From assembly GCF_027595985.1 (NCBI RefSeq), contig NC_073305.1, positions 27,572,134 to 27,636,133 on the forward strand: a DNA stretch of 64,000 nt. Reading direction: 5' to 3'. Position 1 is the first letter of the stretch, and every line of letters begins with the position of its first letter. Of this stretch, positions 58,890-64,000 are shown in pieces. Source of the DNA: Sorex araneus. Its lineage: Eukaryota; Chordata; Mammalia; Eulipotyphla; Soricidae. Both the position numbers and the translations under genes were made by a program. Under the pieces are notes generated by a model that did no database searches, was not told where the DNA came from, and saw only the letters and a program-made list of their open reading frames with translations.

Positions 58890-60001
58890 TAGATAAATCT
58901 TTTTAAAATTTAGAAGCAAATTAAACCATTGTTTATTAACTTTTAAACAAATAATTATCTGTTCATTATTTGTTGATTTGAAAATAATCATGAAGGAGAG
59001 ACAAAATAATTAAAGTCTTCTCATTTTGTATTCTGCACATTTTCATTTTCTCTTTAACTATAAGTGTAACTCATTTAAAAGTAGAAACTCAAACATTTGT
59101 TATAGTCTGTGTACCAATCCCTGACCAGATATAGGTTTTTTTCACATGCTGTTTCACTTTATCATTAAAACTTTAGTTTTTTTACTGCCATCAACATGTA
59201 TAGAGGATAGAATTATGTTCAGATTATTGAATTTACCTTGTTTCACATTTTCATAGGAAATGATATCAGAATTTTAGCATAGAGTAGGAAATGATGTGTG
59301 TCTGGAATACACTGCCACTATAGTTCTAAAGTTGTGATTATAGTATAGTCAGTTGTTTCTCTTTGGTACATTATTTTAATTGTTAGGGTTATAGTGAGTA
59401 AAAATAGAAAAGAATTTTGCTCTAAGTGAATTTTTCTTGCTTTTTTTGGGACTACATTAAATAAAAAGCAGTTTTCTAAGTAATGTGTAAAGGAAGTAGA
59501 ATTTTATGACATAATTGTTTTCAAGATTTATTGGTTCGTGCCATAGAATTACAGTAATGAAGATTTGCTTCTTTCATTAGATACTGTATTTCTGAAATTA
59601 TTTGTGGTGTGTGTTGGTGGTTTGTTCATTTTTATTACTTTTTGATATTCTATATGGATATATCACTTTCTTTATTGTATTCTGTTCTTGAGTTGTTGAC
59701 AGTTTTTGATTGTAGTTTTGGTTTACAGAGTTTTTTGCTAAAATATTCTGTATATAAATATTGATATAGATAAATATACGTGTTTATTTTATATATTTAC
59801 CTAGAAGCATATTCAAGTTAATTGAAAGCAAATGTACGCCTATCTAAACATTTGGCAACCCAACCTAAAGTAACTGAGAATTAATGTTTGTTAATATCTT
59901 TGCCAAGAGTTGTTATTATTATTCATTTTAACATTGCCTTTGCTGGTGGTTTTGTGTGGCATATTAATGTAGCTTTAATTTGCATTGTTTTGTCATTATA
60001 G

Positions 60002-60079
60002 AAAAAGCCCAGTCCAGTTTGAAGCCTTTAGTTGTCTCAGGAGTACAGATTCTTGACTGCTATAAGAAAGAATTTGAGA
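60002..60079 (+). other. Candidate internal exon, gene unproven
   Basis: This 78-base segment has a convincing acceptor (gcattgttttgtcattatag) and a consensus donor (GAGA/GTAAGT). One frame stays open throughout, reading AQSSLKPLVVSGVQILDCY and KKEFE, and the other two are closed. It contains no ATG in that frame, so it is either an internal coding exon or a 5' non-coding exon. Its strand and place fit ZCWPW2, but I do not recognise the peptide. Confidence 0.4.
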
Positions 60080-60657
60080 GTAAGTCAGAGAAATAAAGCT
60101 TAGACATAGTTTAGTAAAGCTAAATATACACTAAGAATCATAGGGCAAGGTGAACCCTGAGATAGTGGCAGAAGGAAGACACTCTGGTGGATGGTATGGG
60201 ATTGAGATTCTGTATTCATGAGACTTTGTTATTAACAAACAGTATTTTAAATCATGGTAACTAAAATAAATTTTTTAATTAAAAAAAAGAAAATAGGGCA
60301 AATTTAACCTGAAGAGAATATCTTTGTTTCTAAGATAAATTGATTACTAAAAGTAAGAGTGTTCATTCAAAGAATCAGAATGCTAGAGAATGAATAGTAT
60401 TGTTTCTCAGACAGGCTATTTATTAAATGCAAAAGTACACAGTGAAATAGAGGGCAAACACACTCTAGGTCGAGTTGTAACATTTCTACAAATAAAATCT
60501 ACATTATTCATATATATAAATAGGTATATATGATATGGAGAAGAATGCATGGCATATGAGAAGAACTTGGAAAGTGGGCTGGTAATTTTCCAAAGTCAAA
60601 GCACCATTCAGATTCTAACCATAGTTGTTTCCTCTTGGGGTTAATATGGAAGTGGTA

Positions 60658-60849
60658 GGGCTGGAGTGATAGCACAGCAAGTAGGGTGTTTGCCTTGTAC
60701 ACAGCCGACCCAGGTTCGATTCCCAGCATTCCATATGCTCCCCTGAGCACCACCAGAAGTAATTCCTGAATGCATGAGCCAGGAGTAACTCCTGTTCAAC
60801 ATCGGGTGTGACCCAAAAAGTAAAAGAAAGAAAAAAGAAAAAAGAAAAG
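60658..60849 (+). mobile_element. Short-class shrew SINE with (AAAGAA)n tail
   Basis: GGGCTGGAGTGATAGCACAG to GGGTGTGACCCAAAAAG. AATATGGAAG occurs just upstream and again after the tail, a likely target-site duplication. Confidence 0.88.
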
Positions 60850-61740
60850 AAATATGGAAGATGTAAACTGTTACAAAATGGATATGATTTTTATAATGTA
60901 AATGTGTTTTAATGAGCATATGATGAAGTTGGGATTATCTCTCTGTCATTTATTCTTTTCACCTGTCTTTAACTGGTCTTAGACCTTACTGTTTTCATCC
61001 TTTGATGTTGAGCATTTTATCTCATTAACTACTTCCAGACTTTGTATGCAGGCTTGCAAGAAAAACCAGCTCAAACATGGAGACAGATCATAGATTGAAA
61101 GGTGTGGTGATTGATGTTGACATACTGAAATTTCAGGAAGATGTATTATAGTTACTAATACTAGTATAAGCATGTAGATGTTTGTTTAGGGGAAACCAGA
61201 ATATTACAGTTGTTAAGCTGCACAGTCTTCACAAAGTGGTATTTTTTCTAGGAGAGGCAACATTTTTGATGCTCTATCAAGGTCAAATAAATACTGGACA
61301 TACTCCTGTCTTTTACAACTCTTAAGTATGAGAACATTTTCATATTTTTGCTCATTTGAATTGCCTGTTTGTGAAGTACCTCTTTGAGTCTCTTGACAAT
61401 TTTTCCATTGGACTTTTTCATTAGTTTTTGATGGGGAGTACATCTGAACAGGGAGTTCCGTATGCACTTATCATCCATAACATGACCCTCACTTCTGCTT
61501 CTCAAATGGACCTACAGTTTCTCCTTTCCTAGGACCTGTGCAGTCTGTCTTCAATTTTCCGGTTTTAGTTTACATGTCACTTTTCCCTAATGCGTATCTT
61601 GACCATATTTTCCTCCCCAAACATCATGCACATTTTTTTTATCATCTTAGACTGGTTGCCTTTAGCATACATCAACACTAGAAATTATCTTATTTGTTTG
61701 TAATTACTTACCTTTCCCTTCCTTCAAGGAAGTAATTCTT

Positions 61741-62271
<531 letters not shown>

Positions 62272-62538
62272 TCAAGGAAGTAATTCTTGCTTCCTTTTTT
62301 TCACTGTTGTTTCCCTATAACCTGAAATTTTGATAACACATGATAATAAATTAACAGTAAATAAAGATCTGTTGAGAAAATAAATGGGAATGATTTAGTG
62401 CTTAGTTTGAAAATTGTTTATACTGATATGTTTATAAGAGACCAGGTGATATTTTTCTAAAGAACTCTCTTTTTATTGATTAAATGCACTATCCATAGAC
62501 TATACTTAAAGATTTAGTTATTAAATGCAAAAATAGTG

Positions 62539-62695
62539 GTCCTGAGGGATAACTCAAATGTCTGAGGCATGTTTTGCTTGCAGCAGGCTTGGATTCAGTA
62601 CTCCCAATACCACATGATCTCCTAAGCACTGCCAGAAGTGACATCAGAGCACAGAACCAGGAATAGTTCCCAGTATTACAGGGTGAAACCCCAAA
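62539..62695 (+). mobile_element. Short-class SINE, diverged
   Basis: CACATGATCTCCTAAGCAC and GAGCACAGAACCAGGAATAG. Confidence 0.7.
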
Positions 62696-63318
62696 TAAAC
62701 ACAAAACCAACAGCATAAATATTTAAGATTGAGTCTTTTATAGTAAAACTGACTCCTGTGATAAATAAAGTAATAATTCTGAAGTCTTTAAATCTCCTTC
62801 TAGTGAATTATATTAGGGAATTGCAGGGGACGTGTAAAAGTAGGACAAAGCTTCTGTTGTCTCAGTCCTACTGCATTGGGAAATAATGGTTGATATGTTT
62901 TTAAGATGACTGACTGATTATTATTTGTTGCCTCATAATAGATAATAGTGACAAATTTCTAGAGGCATGTGACTTGCCTTTAGAAGTATTTAACATTTTT
63001 GAATTAAGGTTTTACCAAGGTTCTGATGACCTAACCCTTCACTACTAAAATATTAATAAGGACACACTAAGCTTTCTAGAGTAAGTACCTTGTAGGATAA
63101 ATTTATAACTATCCAGTGAAGTAACTTGATTATTTATGTTGCCTCCCTTTATGCTTATTTGATAGTGTTTGAAAATAATGATTTTCCCAAGGTCAAACAA
63201 CTATTCAGTGTTCTTAATCTAGGTCTGCTAGTAGTAAAACTCAGACTAGGCACTGTGGAGTTATATGGTAGAAATTTAAAATAATGAAATTGGGTACCTT
63301 ATTTTAAGTTACATAGAC

Positions 63319-63524
63319 GGGGGCTGGAACAATAGCACAGTGCGCAGGGCATTTGCCTTACATGCGGTTGACCCAGGTTCGATTCCCAGCATCCCATATG
63401 GTCCTCTGAGTACTGTCAGGGATAATTCCTGAGTGTAGAGCCAGGAGTGACCCCTGTGCATCACCTGGTGTGACCCAAAAAGCAAAAAAAAAAAAAAAAA
63501 AGAAGAAAGAAAAAAGAAAAGTCA
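63319..63524 (+). mobile_element. Short-class shrew SINE with long A-tail
   Basis: Near-consensus from GGGGGCTGGAACAATAGCAC to GGTGTGACCCAAAAAGC, then an A-rich tail of about 45 bases. Confidence 0.92.
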
Positions 63525-64000
63525 CATTGACAATGGGAATAATATGTTTTAGTAAGGGGATCATTAAATAAAGTATATAGGATAAACTTGATGTCATTAG
63601 TTGGAAAATTAATTTGAGAATAGAGAGAAAGTAGACTAACAGATTTGTAGGCTATAATTGAAGTCTGAGTGAACTAATGAGAAAATGAACTAATTTTGTA
63701 GCAATAGAATAGGATAGCAGTTGGAATAGAGGTAAAAACCTTAAATTCTTTTTAAGTTAAAATACTATGGCAATTTTTGAAACAAATAAATGAGAAAGTA
63801 GGCAGTTTCAAAGTTGATCTAAATAAAATTTAAGTCCGGTAGCAGTAATTGGGAGAGAAACTCTTTGAAGGAAAATTAAAATTAATTTGGTAAAAGTTCA
63901 GGGAGCTTGAGGGACATCCAGTAGGCTTTCAAAATTATGTTAAGGTGAGACTTGAAACAGATATTTCCAGGAGAGAAACTGGCAAAGCTACTTTAGTGAA

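Larger units (their letters stand above)
47806..60001 (+). other. Presumed ZCWPW2 5' intron
   Basis: SINEs, two L1 relics and a young truncated L1 fill 48.8-55.8 kb and are listed separately. Stretches of 49113-49650, 50817-51340 and most of 55796-58704 and 58890-60001 are AT-rich without recognised features. Assignment to an intron depends on the weak exon calls on either side. Confidence 0.4.

Overview
The window is mammalian nuclear DNA and almost certainly comes from a shrew (Soricidae, probably Sorex). It is saturated with the tRNA-headed SINE family of shrews, a near-consensus copy of which lies at 39312-39490. It also carries a decayed RTE-type LINE fragment, relics of mammalian L1, L2 and MIR, and intron-rich genes. 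Most long open frames are translations of SINEs, simple repeats or the GC-rich promoter.

Layout. Positions 1-18.3 kb hold the 3' end of CMC1 on the + strand: coding exons 3 and 4, residues 37-106 of a 106-residue protein by comparison with human, and the polyadenylation signal. From about 20.6 to 47.5 kb lies a complete AZI2 (NAP1) gene on the - strand. Its seven coding exons join without any break in phase into 390 codons plus stop, and a probable non-coding first exon sits in a CpG island. CMC1 and AZI2 converge tail to tail. The CpG island (about 46.6-48.0 kb) looks like a bidirectional promoter, with a second strong splice donor facing right at 47806. From the known mammalian order CMC1-AZI2-ZCWPW2, the rightward gene should be ZCWPW2. 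No CW or PWWP domain exon was found, so 47.8-64 kb would be its 5' introns, with one candidate exon at 60002-60079.

Functionally, CMC1 is a twin CX9C protein of the mitochondrial intermembrane space that acts in cytochrome c oxidase assembly. AZI2 is a cytoplasmic coiled-coil adaptor for TBK1 and IKK-epsilon in antiviral signalling and selective autophagy. They are neighbours, not one pathway.

The most unusual content is in the mobile DNA. Two classes of SINE share one tRNA-derived head. The short class ends in an A-tail. The long class ends in a segment that still reads as the C-terminus of an RTE reverse-transcriptase ORF, followed by short tandem repeats. A 284-bp fragment of such an RTE ORF end lies in AZI2 intron 1, so the SINE and its likely partner LINE occur in the same window. 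Other notable items are an apparent SINE 3' transduction, a 725-bp composite retroposon with target-site duplications, a tailless half-tRNA-Lys retropseudogene, a perfect 23-bp hairpin, a GC splice donor in AZI2, and a duplicated segment in the CMC1 intron. Base identities and SINE boundaries were read by eye and may be off by several bases.
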